NCBI RefSeq assembly: GCF_964204645.1
Contig: NC_134028.1
Coordinates: 20,124,153 to 20,188,152, forward strand
DNA: 64,000 nucleotides
Reading direction: 5' to 3'
DNA from: Tubulanus polymorphus
Lineage: Eukaryota > Nemertea > Palaeonemertea > Tubulaniformes > Tubulanidae
The first letter of the stretch is position 1. Every line of letters starts with the position of its first letter. This document shows, one piece after another, positions 33,956 to 46,749 of this stretch. Made by a program: the position numbers and the translations under genes. The notes under the pieces are model-generated. The model saw only the letters and a list, made by a program, of their open reading frames with translations. It ran no database searches and was not told where the DNA came from.

Positions 33956-34549
33956 AAAACATGCAGCGCGCACGTAGCTTTATAACACAAAAAATCAATC
34001 TTGAGTCAAACAATAGTTGAGTCAACTTTGCGTTAATCAATCCAATATGATATTCAATAAAACTGCGATAAGAAATTGATTGTTTTACGGCCGCCTACAC
34101 TTGATAAGTCGTAGATAAGTTTCGACGTTCATCCCGTCGTTCTCTACGTAGAATACATGAAAGCAAGAAAAACATCTAATTAATAACTTCAACGCCACAC
34201 GACGTTTCACACTTTAACAACTTACATACAAGAAAAATTATACGCCAGAAGTACAAAAGAAAGTAATTAAACGCGCATCGAAAATTCTATCAATGAAATT
34301 CGCTGGGCTGAAGAAGTTATTACGCGCATGGGTTTACACTAATCGCTTTTTTATCGTCGATTGAATCTGTTTTAATCCGCGCACGTTTACGATTTCATTT
34401 ATTCGGTAATCATTGAATTTTAATCGCAATATTAAATTTCAACTATTTGAAAAAAAAAGTTTTCTGGCTTCAAATGTCATCTCCTTATCGTCGTTCTCGC
34501 ACCGTTTACAAGTGAAAACCCGCTGTTGATATTGAAATGTTATTTCTAA

Positions 34550-34628
34550 CGGGGGTTTATCTAAATCCCATCATCATGGTCATAATCATTTCGGTGTCTC
34601 TGGTGATGGGATTAATAGATAATCCCCG
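34550..34628. repeat. 79-base hairpin repeat
   Basis: GGGGGTTTATCTAAATCCCA and TGGGATTAATAGATAATCCCC are inverted and flank a short loop. It is a single hairpin, probably a very short MITE. Confidence 0.55.
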
Positions 34629-35311
34629 AAAGTGTTGGAACATAAAATTTTCAACATCAGCCGTTCATCTGAGATAAATATCAGCCTAACAGTCAACTAC
34701 TTATCAACCTGTGTTGGAAATTAGCGATTAAGTCGTATGAATTGAAGCCGCTTGTGGTGCGTCGGTTATAACCCCCAGAGTCTGTCCTCACTTCACAGAA
34801 TCAGGAAGCCACGTGGTTTCCGGTTGATCGTAGGTTCTGGTGTATATATTGCGAACAGAATTATAGTGGGTTATAACATGTTACAGATATAACAAATCGA
34901 CTATGTCCATAGTAATTAGTATCAGGCGATTATACCATAAAATGTACCGCGGACAAATTGCTTTTATGGATTCATAACAGTTTAATGCACAGTTCTCAGT
35001 TCGAAGTGAATTTATAAGGTGCGACGGATCCAATCCTGCGCTTTCACTTAACTCCAGTCAACCGTATTTCATAACTATCCAAAACCTAGTGTAGCGCAGA
35101 TTTTAAACGTGTTGTCCTCTACAAAACACGTCGAATTTAGCCATCTATGATGAGTTGAATCTCACCAGTTATAGCCATAGATGATCGGCGCCGGTTTCAG
35201 AGGAAGGTTTTTCCATCATCAAGAAATTAAGGCTAAGTAGAAGAAAAAATTAACCCAACATCGCTTACCTTAATTCCATCGTACCTACTAGGACTGAAAC
35301 CCGGCATCTCC

Positions 35312-35660
35312 AGAGGCGGATCTAGGAAAATGGTAAGGCGAGGGTCCAAAAGAAAAGAAAATACATTTCTCGGATATAAGGCAGCCACTAGCTTGGCCCC
35401 ACCCTAGGAGTTGATATATTCTTGAAGAACCACGCCCCGATAGATTCTGAATTCCGAATGAATGAATGCAAATTTACAGGTTTTAACAATTTCTATCTTG
35501 GGAGACAAGGTCCGGATCCCCGAGACCACACCCCCTAAATCCGGCCCTGACGGCTCAGTTTCACAAAAAGGATTGAGGACTCAATCGATCTAAGATAAAC
35601 TGAATTCATGAAGAAATTAAATCGATTTAAGAGTCAAAGCTTTTCGTGAAACAGGGCCCT
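35312..35660. mobile_element. Two adjacent short inverted-repeat elements
   Basis: The first (about 35312-35551) has hAT-like ends CAGAGGCGGATCTAG and TAAATCCGGCCCTG. The second (about 35553-35655) has CTCAGTTTCACAAAAAG and CTTTTCGTGAAACAGGG. They abut directly. Non-coding. Confidence 0.5.
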
Positions 35661-36597
35661 GACCTCTTGCATGCCAGTCGAGCATGTTTAACCACTTGGC
35701 CATATTGACGAACTTTATAAATTTGTCCGCTCAATGTGGATGGCATTGTGCGTGGTGACCAGTCAGGCGAGTTGGTTCAACTCACTAACAATATTTTCAT
35801 CATGTTATTTGACAAATACTATGTCCCTGGTCCGGCCCGTTTGCCTGTCAGTCAACGAATCCGCGACTACAGCAATAGATAGGTCATTCATTCAATAAGA
35901 TATAAAGATTCAATCAGATAAACTTGTTTAAGACCCCTCCCGATCTGATCATAGGTTACCATTATAGCTCTGTAAATAATACCGTACACAATCTCATCTA
36001 GTCAATAATGCACGCAGTTTTGCTGGGAGGAAGAATATCGCAATTTTATATTTCATGAATATTTCAACGTGAAATGACCACGGCTTTAGAGCGATGATTT
36101 CCTCCGGTTTGGAATACGAACCGTCGCGACTCGGGTGTATCTCATGGCCGTAAAGAATGAAGTATTGTTTTTTTAAAATCCGCCAACCCCCGATCCGTCT
36201 CAGTCGACGGTTGTCTTTGGAAAAGCTAATGTAAGACGAAAATTCACGAATAATGAATAGGACCCGGCTGAACTTTAATAAGGGGATGGGGACGAGTTGA
36301 TTATGATATCGAAATACAGTTGTGGGTGAACCCTATTATTATCTGAACACAAACAAATTTAGAACAATTTTCTTGACTGATCTGATTGGTTCGACAATTT
36401 TTGCTATACATCAGCTGAGATTCGACACTTGACATTTCGTGAGCGATATTATATTTAGTTTTATAGTGAATGCAGTTTTCATTTTTGCCATAAGTACAAA
36501 ACCAGCTATCGAGCAACTGGTCCCTGATCTGATTTTAATCAACTATTGGCTAATTAGGTACTGAAATAATACGGGATCCAGTTCAACAGTTCTCGCT

Positions 36598-36738
36598 TAA
36601 CCCTTTCAGTGCTGACTAATCAGTACCCTTTATTTGAATTTTTCTTTTAAATTCCACCCTAGTGTGTTGTATAACGGGAATACCGCTATAGTGCGTATAC
36701 ACGGCGTATACACGGTGTAGACGCACTGAAAGGGTTAA
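36598..36738. mobile_element. Small MITE, CCCTTTCAGTGC family, copy 2
   Basis: Perfect inverted termini TTAACCCTTTCAGTGC and GCACTGAAAGGGTTAA. The flanking TTAA may include the target. The interior has GACTAATCAGTACC and CGGTGTAGACGC as in copy 1 (inverted). Only 115 bases left of the 1.76-kb fold-back. Confidence 0.75.
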
Positions 36739-36852
36739 GATTTGATTCCAGGTTTACGAACTTATTTCAACTCTTGATTCAAACTAAATAAAAAAAGAAA
36801 TGGTGAAACCGGTTTCTGAAATAAGTCTTTTGAATTGAAAAGAAAAGAAAAC

Positions 36853-38616
36853 AATAAACCATTTTACAGTTGCTAGCCGCCATTTTGTTAGGGTACTTTT
36901 GTCCCGTATTGTTGGGTCATTTTTTTCGTTTTTTTAAAAACTATCCGTGATGTGTATTGTATCATATTTCATCTGCCCATGGATGGATTTTGACAACTTC
37001 AGCAACATTCAAACCGCATAAATCTCTAGTTTTCAGTTATGTAAAAATCATTTCTCAAATTTACAACAATGCGACATGAGAGCGATATAAAAATCGGTGG
37101 TCAGTTTTTGCCGTGCGCATAGAAATCCAGGGTACTGAAATTTGAAGTTCGTTATTTTCAGAAATAATTTTCTAAAAAATCCAAACATTTCAAGCACTGT
37201 GCGCATAAACGCCCCCTTTCAGGTGAACTTTGAAATTTTAAGATATCTTGCCTAGTTTTTTTCGTATGACACTTTAACTGCAGCGCGTGTATTGTCATTC
37301 CGAGATTCGGCGCTGTTTTCTTTGCGTGTATTTCAGTATATGGGTGTTATTTCTTCATTTTCACTACACTTGTCTCTACGGAAAATGGTTTTAATTGTTG
37401 GTACGAGTATCAGGTTTAAATATTACGGCATTAATACTGTATTCCGTTCTCCGGCGCTAGTTCGTAATGGCTGTAATGGTAGCCGCTTTTACGGCAGGCA
37501 GAGGCTTACGTACATGCACCCAAGAAAACCCAAAATATCACTCTTTTGTTGTAAATGCAATCCACACACTTCTTGCGTTTTTGTGATGGTAGATGTCACT
37601 TTTTACTTTTTATCACGTGCGTCTGACATTCGAACTTGATACTTGATATTTCACCACCAAAACAAGAAAGTTTTCCTATATTTTCTTCCCAATCTAATCA
37701 ATCTTGTGTGTACTTAATACAAAGTATTCATAGAAAGTAGCTGAATATTTGCCCCACCCCATTTGTCCAGCTTTTTGACCACTTCTCCATCCATCTAATT
37801 TCAGTAGATTTTTATGTAAATTTATTGATAGACTACTGATTTAAATGGTCATCATACTCGATTTTGAGTGATATATTTCTTTTCTTCTTCCATCTCAATA
37901 TAGGCCCATATATTCTCTTCCCGCGCGCAACTTCGAATGCGTGATCAAAATGCCGCTCAGTCTCGCTGCTAAAACTGGTCAGAAAAATCCCTTAAACCCC
38001 AACATCTCTAATGTCTTCCACCTATTATATTGCATAAACGACGTGATATTTAAACCTGATACTCGTACCAACAATTAAAACCATTTTCCGTAGAGACAAA
38101 TGTAGTGAAAATGAAGAAATAACACCCATATACTGAAATACACGCAAAGAAAACAGCGCCGAATCTCGGAATGACAATACACGCGCTGCAGTTAAAGTGC
38201 CATAGGAAAAAAACTAGGCAAGATAACTTAAAATTTCAAAGTTCACCTGAAAGGGGGCGTTTATGCGCACAGTGCTTGAAATGTTTGGATTTTTTAGAAA
38301 ATTATTTCTGAAAATAACGAACTTCAAATTTCAGTACCCTGGATTTCTATGCGCACGGCAAAAACTGACCACCGATTTTTATATTGCTCTCATGTCGCAT
38401 TGTTGTAAATTTGAGAAATGATTTTTACATAACTGAAAACTAGAGATTTATGCGGTTTGAATGTTGCTGAAACTGTCAAAATCCATCCATGGGCAGATGA
38501 AATATGATACAATACACATCACGGAGGGTTTTTAAAAAAGAGAAAAAAATGACCCAACAATACGGGGCAAAAGTACCCTAACAAAATGGCGGCTAGCAAC
38601 TGTAAAATGGTTTATT
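36853..38616. mobile_element. 1.76-kb fold-back element with 571-base arms
   Basis: Left arm 36853-37423 and right arm 38046-38616 are almost perfectly inverted copies (for example GTTGCTAGCCGCCATTTTGT against ACAAAATGGCGGCTAGCAAC, and GGTACGAGTATCAGGTTTAA against its complement). The loop is about 620 bases and shows no convincing coding frame; the plus frame at 37292 is just arm sequence. The very high arm identity means recent insertion or ongoing gene conversion. The termini resemble those of the 50.6-kb element (TTTACAG...CGCCATTTT). Confidence 0.85.
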
Positions 38617-38929
38617 ATTATTCGTTTGCTAACATGACAACTTGAAAGACTCTTTGAACTTATGAATAGAACGTCGTGTGTTCGTGTAAGAGGATACCTG
38701 CTTTTAGACTCCAGAGAAGATTATTTTGTTGTTTTTCAAATACAGACAATTTCCCTAAACATTAGAATGCAATATGTCAGCAGATGGAAAAAATAGCCGA
38801 AGCATTTTGAGCAGTTGTGTCGTTTCCATCGGGTATTGTTGCATCTACTGACATGATTTGAGTCACTGTTTAACTTCGGGTTTTTCTTTGATGCCGAAAA
38901 AACCGTTACAGTAATGTTTATATACGTTG

Positions 38930-39235
38930 ATAACTACCGTGCGGATTTAAACGGTACTGCGTGAGTCGATGTGCGCACTACGTCATCAAAATGCATTTAA
39001 AATAGTAACCTCAGTTAAGAATTGATGCGTTTATTTTGTAATGAAATATATACTTCATGACTCTTAATTTCTATTCGATAAATTTGCCTGTCGTTTTAGT
39101 GATGAATTTTGAGCGGATGTGCTTAACGTCATCAATACTGGGGCTAGACCAATTCAATTCAATTGTCGAAATATTCAAATTCAAAATGAATTCATCGATC
39201 GTTGATATTGAAAAAGGCTACAATAAACCTCCAAG
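38930..39235. repeat. Dispersed repeat, GAGCGGATGTGC family
   Basis: GAGCGGATGTGC...CGTCATCAATACTGGGGCTA followed by CAATTGTCGAAA and TTCAAATTCAAAAT recurs at 44755-44855 and, more diverged, at 26845-26950. All three are followed by TCAAGTTAGT(T/-)TTCT within 150 bases. A half-unit (GAGTCGATGTGCGCACTACG) also starts at 38964 and a like one at 44601. Possibly an unclassified SINE or MITE. Confidence 0.6.
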
Positions 39236-39659
39236 TTAGTTGTCTTGTATCGTCAATGCTGAAGCGAATGGTCGATTGGGATTAAACGGCCGATCTCAAA
39301 CATATCTAGATCGTCATGCGCAACAATAGCGTTGTTTTCATCGAATTAATTGATATTTCCTGTATTCTTCATATCTGTATTTGCAGATGCCCTATGAAAA
39401 CAATACTCCTCATACACTGATGACCTCTGATTATAGATTAATGGCATGCACGCGCTAGTTTGCCGTTGGATTCAATTTGCGTGGAATAGGCCTATTGCTT
39501 TAAATTAATGTGTGAAACATCAGGGGAAATCTTTAAGGGGGTGTGGGGGTTGAAGTTAAACCGTAAATGAATTAAGTCTTTGTTTGATTTCCGAGCTTCT
39601 TATTTCATTTATATATAAGGGTCACCAGATAACACAACGATTGCGTCGAAATATACCAC

Positions 39660-39842
39660 TACACTCAAAAGGAGCGGAGAGAAAGCCAGTGAAACCAAGA
39701 GAGAGTAGAGAGAGCCAGTGAGAGGAGGTGGGGGAGAGAGAGCGAGAGAGTAGAGAGAGCCAGTGAGAGTGAGTGAGAGAGAGAGAGGTGGGGAGGGGAG
39801 AGCGAGAGAGCGAGAGAGGTTGGAGAGCATGTGAGAGTGAGT
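39660..39842. repeat. GA-rich low-complexity tract
   Basis: Repeated GAGAGAG, GCCAGTGAGAG and AGTAGAGAGAGCC words form an imperfect minisatellite of about 180 bases, purine-rich on the plus strand. The minus frame across it (39609-39848) is an artefact of this composition. Confidence 0.9.
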
Positions 39843-41620
39843 GTACATTCAGATGGTGGTGAAATTCCTACAGCCTCCAGGCAGCCACTTAAGTGTTAAT
39901 GGAAAAAAACTCTTACTCTTTCGACCGTCTTGTGTAAGGACCTGTGGTTATTTAGTATTAATTATATTTAGTAAGGGAAGAATCCGGTGTAGATATTTAA
40001 AGCTGATATTGTTTGCCCGTGGTGATTGCTGTTACCGGGGCCACATCGCATGCGCTCCGCAAAAAATAACCCATGAATAAATTTCATCGCATATATTTCC
40101 ATTTATGTTGTGTACGTATTACACATGAGTGAATAAAGAGGGCGCTGTCAGAAGAAGTGGTCACTTCAGACGTATTTGCCTCAGTAACGAGGTACGTGTG
40201 TAAAGCATACATTACTGGTGAAGCTGAACAAATTGTTTTGTCGCGTATAGCTCACCACGAGGGCGGGAAGGATTGATGAAAATTCGACAATAATTTGGGT
40301 GTCAATAAAAATGAGGAAACGAAGAACCTCTTCGATAATGGGGAATATGAAAAAACTCTTCTAGCAGTTGGTAAAAAGGGACTGTGGATTTCTTTGCCGC
40401 CTGCGACCTTTGCTGTTTTGAAACTCGCTGTTTGAAGCTGACATTCAGAATCACTTTCTTCTCCCGTGAAAACGTACGACGTAAAAATAGTACGTCGTGT
40501 ATGCGATTCTCCTGGTGAATCGGATCGGATATTAATGTTTAGTAGATTAATCAGTTTCTAAAGGTTTCACTTTCAGTCCTTCTTTCTATACAAAATTCCA
40601 TCAATAGAGAAATCTATCATTAGACACAGACGAAACGTCATTGGGGTTTGGGCAACGTCTCGTTTACGGTTCAATCTATTTCACTATAGAGGGAAACCCT
40701 AGACAGCATATCCGTGGGCGCGCTTCGGTTTTCGTGACTAGTCGAATAGCACACCAGTTCGGTCTTAACACATTTGGCAGCGTTGACTATTTCCGGACTA
40801 TAGTTCAGGCTGACTGACATTCGGTTTCACTTTCGACTATAGTCGACTAACTCCGATAACCGAAGTTCGTCCTGTGTGCGATCCATGAGTCTAAAAAATG
40901 TCTTGATTCGTAATACTGGTTGATGGTGAGTTCGGCTATCGGCCTCGAACCGAGATGAAATGACAGTAGTCTGAAGTTGTTCGATTGGCTATCGAACCGA
41001 AATTTGCCGCGACTGGATAGCTTATTTGATTGGTTTTTTAACACAAATGAACTGAGACTGGTTTTAAATTCAAGATTTGACTTAGCAGCTGATCCCTGTT
41101 CCTTATAGATTTAACTCATAACTCCCTCAAAATTGAAAGTTGATTCATTTTCATCTCTATTTCGACCCGTTCCGAGTGGGTTTTTTTGTGGAAGGCCCAA
41201 CGCAGATCTTATTTCATCACTCCCTCAAACGTCAAATAACTGTGGTTTCATAAAGTTCGGGACTTACGAAATAGCTTTGAATAAAGCGATGACAACCACC
41301 TGAACACACGTATTGTATATGATATTGTGAACCTGCTTTCCTCTGCTTCAACGCAATTAATACTCAACTACTCATGTGAAAACATCAAATTATTCCGTTT
41401 TACGTGCGCTTTATTTGATGCTTAAGTTTCATTCTCGAGCTCAATTTTTCTCTTTCGATCTATAGCACGAGTTGTCTACGTGTGATCAACTGTTTTTACA
41501 AATGTCAATATGCCTTATTGTGAATATTCAGCCCTAAGCCAGGAATTCTAAGGGGTTTCATACATACTAACCCTAAAAGGCATCAAAGTTTTAGCCCTTT
41601 ATCTATATAGCTTGACACTA

Positions 41621-41690
41621 GGACTCGAACGTGGAACCTCCAGCGTGCAATGCTAGCGTACTGACCACTATATATAGACTTACCCAGTGA
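41621..41690 (-). repeat. tRNA-like pseudogene or SINE head
   Basis: The minus strand has TGGTCAGTACG (A-box-like), a perfect 5-bp anticodon stem CTAGC/GCTGG around loop ATTGCAC (anticodon TGC), and GTTCGAGTCC (B box). The T-stem is mismatched and the acceptor stem is absent. Similar truncated heads are at 35640-35700 (GGCCAAGTGGTTAAA) and 51845-51897 (ATGGTGTAATGGCGAGCAC), both minus. Confidence 0.45.
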
Positions 41691-43721
41691 TCTGGTCCAA
41701 CGTCTTTTTGATGGAAAAGTGTGACTTCATCCATCATCGTGTTCCCGAAGTCAGTATATATAGATAATATATAGATTATATTCAAAATACGTCGGTAACA
41801 TTCATGGACTTTCGTAAATTCATTATGTAGTATTTGATGAAATATTGTATAGCAGTGGAAATCGTGTGTTATTGACAAGTCAACCTTATTGTGAACTTAC
41901 TACGAATACTAAGGGGATGGAGATGTTCTAACGATATGTTATACAGCATTTCAGGCAGAAATAAAAATATGAAACTGTCGGCTGACCGGAATTAGTGCCG
42001 AGTTGGAGGAGAATTCACGGCAAGTATCTGCAAGTAACTATGGACACTAACGTTTGCATCAACAACACCGTTATAGCATTAATAATTCTCACACGCTCGA
42101 TACGTTGTCGTTTTCGTTCCTTGAGATTTTCAGCTTTCTGAAATTTCTGATTTCTCGGTCGCCTTGTCGCAAAGATAGAGACTGCAAAAACGAACACTAC
42201 ATTAAGACTTCACAAAAGTTTCATCGCCGTGTTAAAATACTTCGAGCCAGATTTTCTTAAATATCAACGCGACGAAGAGCTTGCGTTTAGTATTAAGTTT
42301 TGTATAATGGATCGCGTTCAGCTGGAGGTGAGGTCCGTGTATACGGAGAAATCTTAGTTTTGTCGGAAGCTCAATAAATTCAACTGCCTCGTCGTCAGGT
42401 CACTGTTTGATGCTACCAAACTGCTCCATTGCGTAACAGCTAATGGTCAACCATTAATATACGGTTATCATCCCCTTTTCTCCCCGCTCCCAGATAGTTT
42501 TTTTGTGAGAGCATATTCTCAAAGGTTTGCCTTGTGTAAACACGTTCTCCCTTTCACATATACTTCTCTCTCCACCGTATCACCGTATCCAGCTTAGACT
42601 ATACCTGACTTGGGATGAGTACATACCTCATCCTGGCCCTGATGTCTCCTGTGCTTGGTTTTTATAATTTCACAGGCATGATTGATGGTGATATATTTCA
42701 CTGGGCGCTCGGCGGTCGTATTGCTCGGCAAAGACCAACCTTACCATCTTAATCATCCAAATGCAAATTAATTTTAAAAATTCTAACATCTCGCTTGCGC
42801 GCGATCGCGGAAATAAGAAAAAACTTCGACTCCCGTAATTTCCTGACAACCCGTGAACCGAATACTAATCCACAAACTGAAGAGTCGAATTTTGAATTAA
42901 TTTGAATCACAATTAAGTCGCTATTAATTTCACTAAAAGTTGCCTTTGATGTTTTCGAGAATTTTCCATACAAAACGAAGAAAATTATCGAATCGAATCA
43001 AATCCCTTGTAAAATTACGATTCCAACAAATTACGAAAATGCTCGTGAAAAACTGCGCATCGAATTAGATATTAGTCCGTTTGGTAAACTGATTAATCTT
43101 ACACGCTAATTAGTCCTAGAGTATGAATTATTTCGTGGTGTCGCTGATGACAATGCGACGGAAACGTAGATTTTATATGTTTTGACGACTGATGTGGTTT
43201 GTTGTATAAAGAGATTTGTACGGTTTCACTCCGACAGCCGCCTCGAGGTGTGACGTATAACAGCAGTACAACTCGACATCAAGTAAAATTCCTCACAAAC
43301 CAGATACTATATAGTACCGGTATCAATTACTGCAAGGACCTCCTTACTGGAGCACCCCATTGCTGGGAAACTCCGTAATGGGAAAGTAGCCTTTCTAATA
43401 AAGTGCCATTTCGAGAAGAAAAACCAATGCTAAAGTATCCATGAAAGTTTATTGAATAAAAAGACATGGCTAGTGGGACAAAAATGGCTCTGTTTCGCTA
43501 AACACAATTTATCTATAGTGTATGTATCAAGTCAACTTTTCTCAGAGAAAAAGTGGTCCTTAATCTTAAGATTGGTCTCAAGTCGTTGGATAGGTCATAG
43601 CACGAAACTGGCGGGCTGAGACTGGTCTTCTGTCGTTATAGACTGGCTTTAGAACTAAAGCTTTCATGGCTATGGTTCCCTTAGTCTAGTCTAAATCAAC
43701 TGGCAACCGGCCCCAGCATCA

Positions 43722-43864
43722 GGGGCCAGTTGCACAGTCGCAACTTAAGTCCAAAAGTGGTTTTAAATCTTAAAACTGGTCTAAAGTTGTTAGATTGGCT
43801 ATGGAACTAAGTTGGTCTAACCAGACTGGTCTAAAGTCTAAGACATGACGATGCAACCGGCCCC
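43722..43864. mobile_element. Small MITE with GGGGCC(A/G)GTTGCA ends
   Basis: GGGGCCAGTTGCAC on the left and GATGCAACCGGCCCC on the right are inverted. The interior is made of GGTCTAAAGT/AAGACC words. A second, partial copy ends 8 bases to the left (CAACCGGCCCC at 43704-43714). Similar ends occur at 13909 and 11140. Confidence 0.68.
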
Positions 43865-46107
43865 GGGGTTCTCTTTCAAAATGCATTCTTCTGTTAAGAT
43901 AGTCCAAAATTTTTGGTAAATCCTAGAAATATAGATAAGGACACCTCCTAGCGTTTGATTATAGCTCGGTGCAGATCGGCAGTGAATCTGTTTCCCTGTA
44001 ATATTTGTGTCGAACACTGAACTGTGAAATCAAACAAATTACACAATATTACGTTATTACAGGTATCCAATGATCATATAACTGTGTCATCATCGACTCG
44101 AATTGTTAAATGCTTGTAATTACTAATTCAGTCCTGTGCACCCGCGGGGTAAATACAGTATTCAAATTACTGAATCTCAGGACCCACAAACATAATAAAC
44201 ATCACTGACTAACGACGACATCAGATTAATCGTTATCATCTGTGTAATTTGACGGTATAACTCGGGAGGGATGTTATTGAGGAGAGAGGATGGAGAGTTA
44301 GAGAGATACAGGATTCACTGATATGTAAAGCAAACGATTCATACGTCGTGGAAGTTTCGTACATTATTGTTATACATCAAGGGAGGATATCTTAGTACAC
44401 GATAATGCTAACTAGTACTGTTTATACATAGGTATATATTAGTGTTCATTGTTACATCTCTTCAATTCTTGAAAGGCATAGATTGAAGCCACTGCCTTCA
44501 TCTCGAGTGTGACATTTAATTGGCGTACATGTCGAAACCGGTTTTCTGACGCCGTCAAAACCGTACAATGATGTCTTTCTATCCATATATAGGTTTTGTG
44601 TGAGTCCAAGTGCACTACGTCATCAGTATTGGCGTTTCAAAATAATAGATTTACAATTATAAATTTTGAAGTTAATTTTGAAATCAAATGTATTTCTAGA
44701 CTCTTATTTTTCTATTCAATATTAAGGTTCATCTTTTATTGATAATATATTTTGAGCGGATGTGCCCGACGTTGTCAATATTGGGGCTAGACTGGTTACC
44801 GGTCAGTACGATTCAATTGTCGGTACTTTCAAATTCAAAATAAATCTATATTGATACTAAGCATTATATACTATAATTCATTAAAATATGATAATGTAAG
44901 CAATATATCGTTTCATTTTTCTTCTAGGCGTCACTAAACTTTCAAGTTAGTTTTCTTGTTACCAGGACAGTCCGAATTTGATGTATTCGGTCAATCGATA
45001 AATGGATAGTTGTTTATTTGTTGTCTCGACGTAAACGTGATTTCGAAGACTGTGCTCGCATTAAAAAAGTGATTTTACGTATACACTATTACAGGGTGCC
45101 ACGACTACGAAATATTGTCCTGCAATATGTTGTTACAATGACTTATTGGATTCTATTTTCAATATCTAGTCAGACAAATAATGGGCTAGGCCTACTCGAC
45201 ACTAGTCTTTCATCACTTGGAAGTTAAAAATTAAATGTGTACAACACGAATTTCATTTTGTTGATGGCGTCTAAAATCATCACCGACATCCACATCTTTC
45301 CGGTAGTAACATGATTGAGTCTAAACATTTGTGTTTTCCTCAAAAGTTTATTTTCTTTTTCTGTTCGCGGTCAAATTGAATTACATCGATGTCTTTGCAA
45401 TATGTGTCCCCATTCAATAAGCTACTACTTATGCCCGTGGGTGGCTGTTGTTGGACGGGCCGGGTGTTGTGTGGGTTGCTATTACATAGAACCGTTTTCT
45501 TTTCCCCGATCGTTAAAAACGTGTCGTTATCGAAATTGAAATCTAAGAAACGTGGATTAGATGTATTTTTTTTCAGTATATAAGTAGTATGTAATTTAGT
45601 TTTCACGTTCAGATCGGACACTCGTTACTCTATAATTACACACGTGAAGCGTTGCTTCGGGACATTAACTGGACATCATCCATAATGCTCAACCATTCTA
45701 CCCTGTCCATATCGCCGTGTCAACTTGCTAAGGTCGTTTTTGAAGTGGGTTATCGCGCTCAGGTTTTGGCGGTTAAATAATTATGTACGCACGCAGCTAA
45801 CGTAATATCTATATGATATTTGTCCTGTCCACACGTTTAACGAAATTCACTCATCAACCTTTTCCACCACAACCTTTTCCTGAGGTTTATACTCTTAGGA
45901 TTCAATTCAAATGAATTTTCATATCATTTCAGTTTAGGCTACATTAAACCCAAGTCACTGTACTTGGTTTCAGGTCAACGTACAAGAAAGAATTGCAGAG
46001 TTTAAAGATCGACACTCGCGACGACTATTCGACAATTGTTTGCTTGATACACAATCTTGAGATAATCTTATATAAAAATTCATATCAATATGTTTTATTA
46101 TCAGTCA

Positions 46108-46109
<2 letters not shown>

Positions 46110-46149
<40 letters not shown>
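46110..46149. repeat. (TA)n microsatellite
   Basis: About 20 uninterrupted TA dinucleotides between CAGTCAGAA and TCTTTATC. Confidence 0.97.
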
Positions 46150-46151
<2 letters not shown>

Positions 46152-46429
46152 TTATCAGTTCGTGGCATTTGAATTAACATTCATATTGTTGTTCTAGATG
46201 CTGTCAATTGCGCCATTTTTACCAAATTTTTCAAAAAATTTCTGGCCCAAGTCAGATATAGCATAGTATAGTGCCTTGGCGTAGAGTTAATAAGTTGTGC
46301 GGTTAATGTATCAGCGCATTAATACATTGGCGCATGAATACATTGATAATTGGGTATTAATGCGCGGCAAAGGAACAGTTCATGTACAGGTTGACCGACG
46401 ACTAGTGACAGTTGACAACTGTTGGTTGT

Positions 46430-46665
46430 TTGTTGGTTGGCCCATTGGAGAGATGATAGAGTGCATATCTCACCCGCTGGTTGACGGTCGACGGATGACA
46501 CGATGCAATGTTGTCGCCAATGTACAAGGATCGTGGTGACAAAAATGAGAGACGATAGAGTGCATAGACCTATATGATCCGCTGGTTGACGGTCGACGGA
46601 CGACACGTCGCAATGTTAACGCCAATGTATGTAAGGATCGTGGGTTCACTGGTTGACGGGTGACC
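46430..46665. repeat. Minisatellite, ~100-base unit
   Basis: GATAGAGTGCAT...CCGCTGGTTGACGGTCGACG...CAATGTTGTCGCCAATGTA and AAGGATCGTGG occur twice in full and once in part, with a few substitutions. A diverged first unit begins at about 46385 (GGTTGACCGACGACTAGTGA). The open frames over this region come from the repeat. Confidence 0.8.
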
Positions 46666-46749
46666 ACAAAACACAAACAAACAAGAGAAGTAAATAAACA
46701 ACGTATTAATGTATTAGGTTTTCTTTACGAAATGATTACACAATGAAAT

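Larger units (their letters stand above)
38617..46109. other. Gene-poor region
   Basis: About 7.5 kb with no supported gene. It holds the dispersed repeats at 38.9 and 44.8 kb, the GA tract, a tRNA-like relic at 41.6 kb and the MITEs at 43.5-43.9 kb. A short possible exon (ATGGATCGCGTTCAGCTGGAG then GTGAGG, 42308-42328) and a polar minus frame (45340-45621) were noted but not supported. Confidence 0.4.

Noticed and set aside
37292-37639. Plus-strand frame of 115 codons in the 1.76-kb fold-back
   Set aside because: Most of it is arm sequence that also occurs inverted at 38 kb. No start context, domain or codon bias.
45340-45621. Minus-strand polar frame of 93 codons (PHNTRPVQQQPPTG...)
   Set aside because: Sequence looks protein-like, but there is no ATG or convincing acceptor and the opposite strand is equally open.
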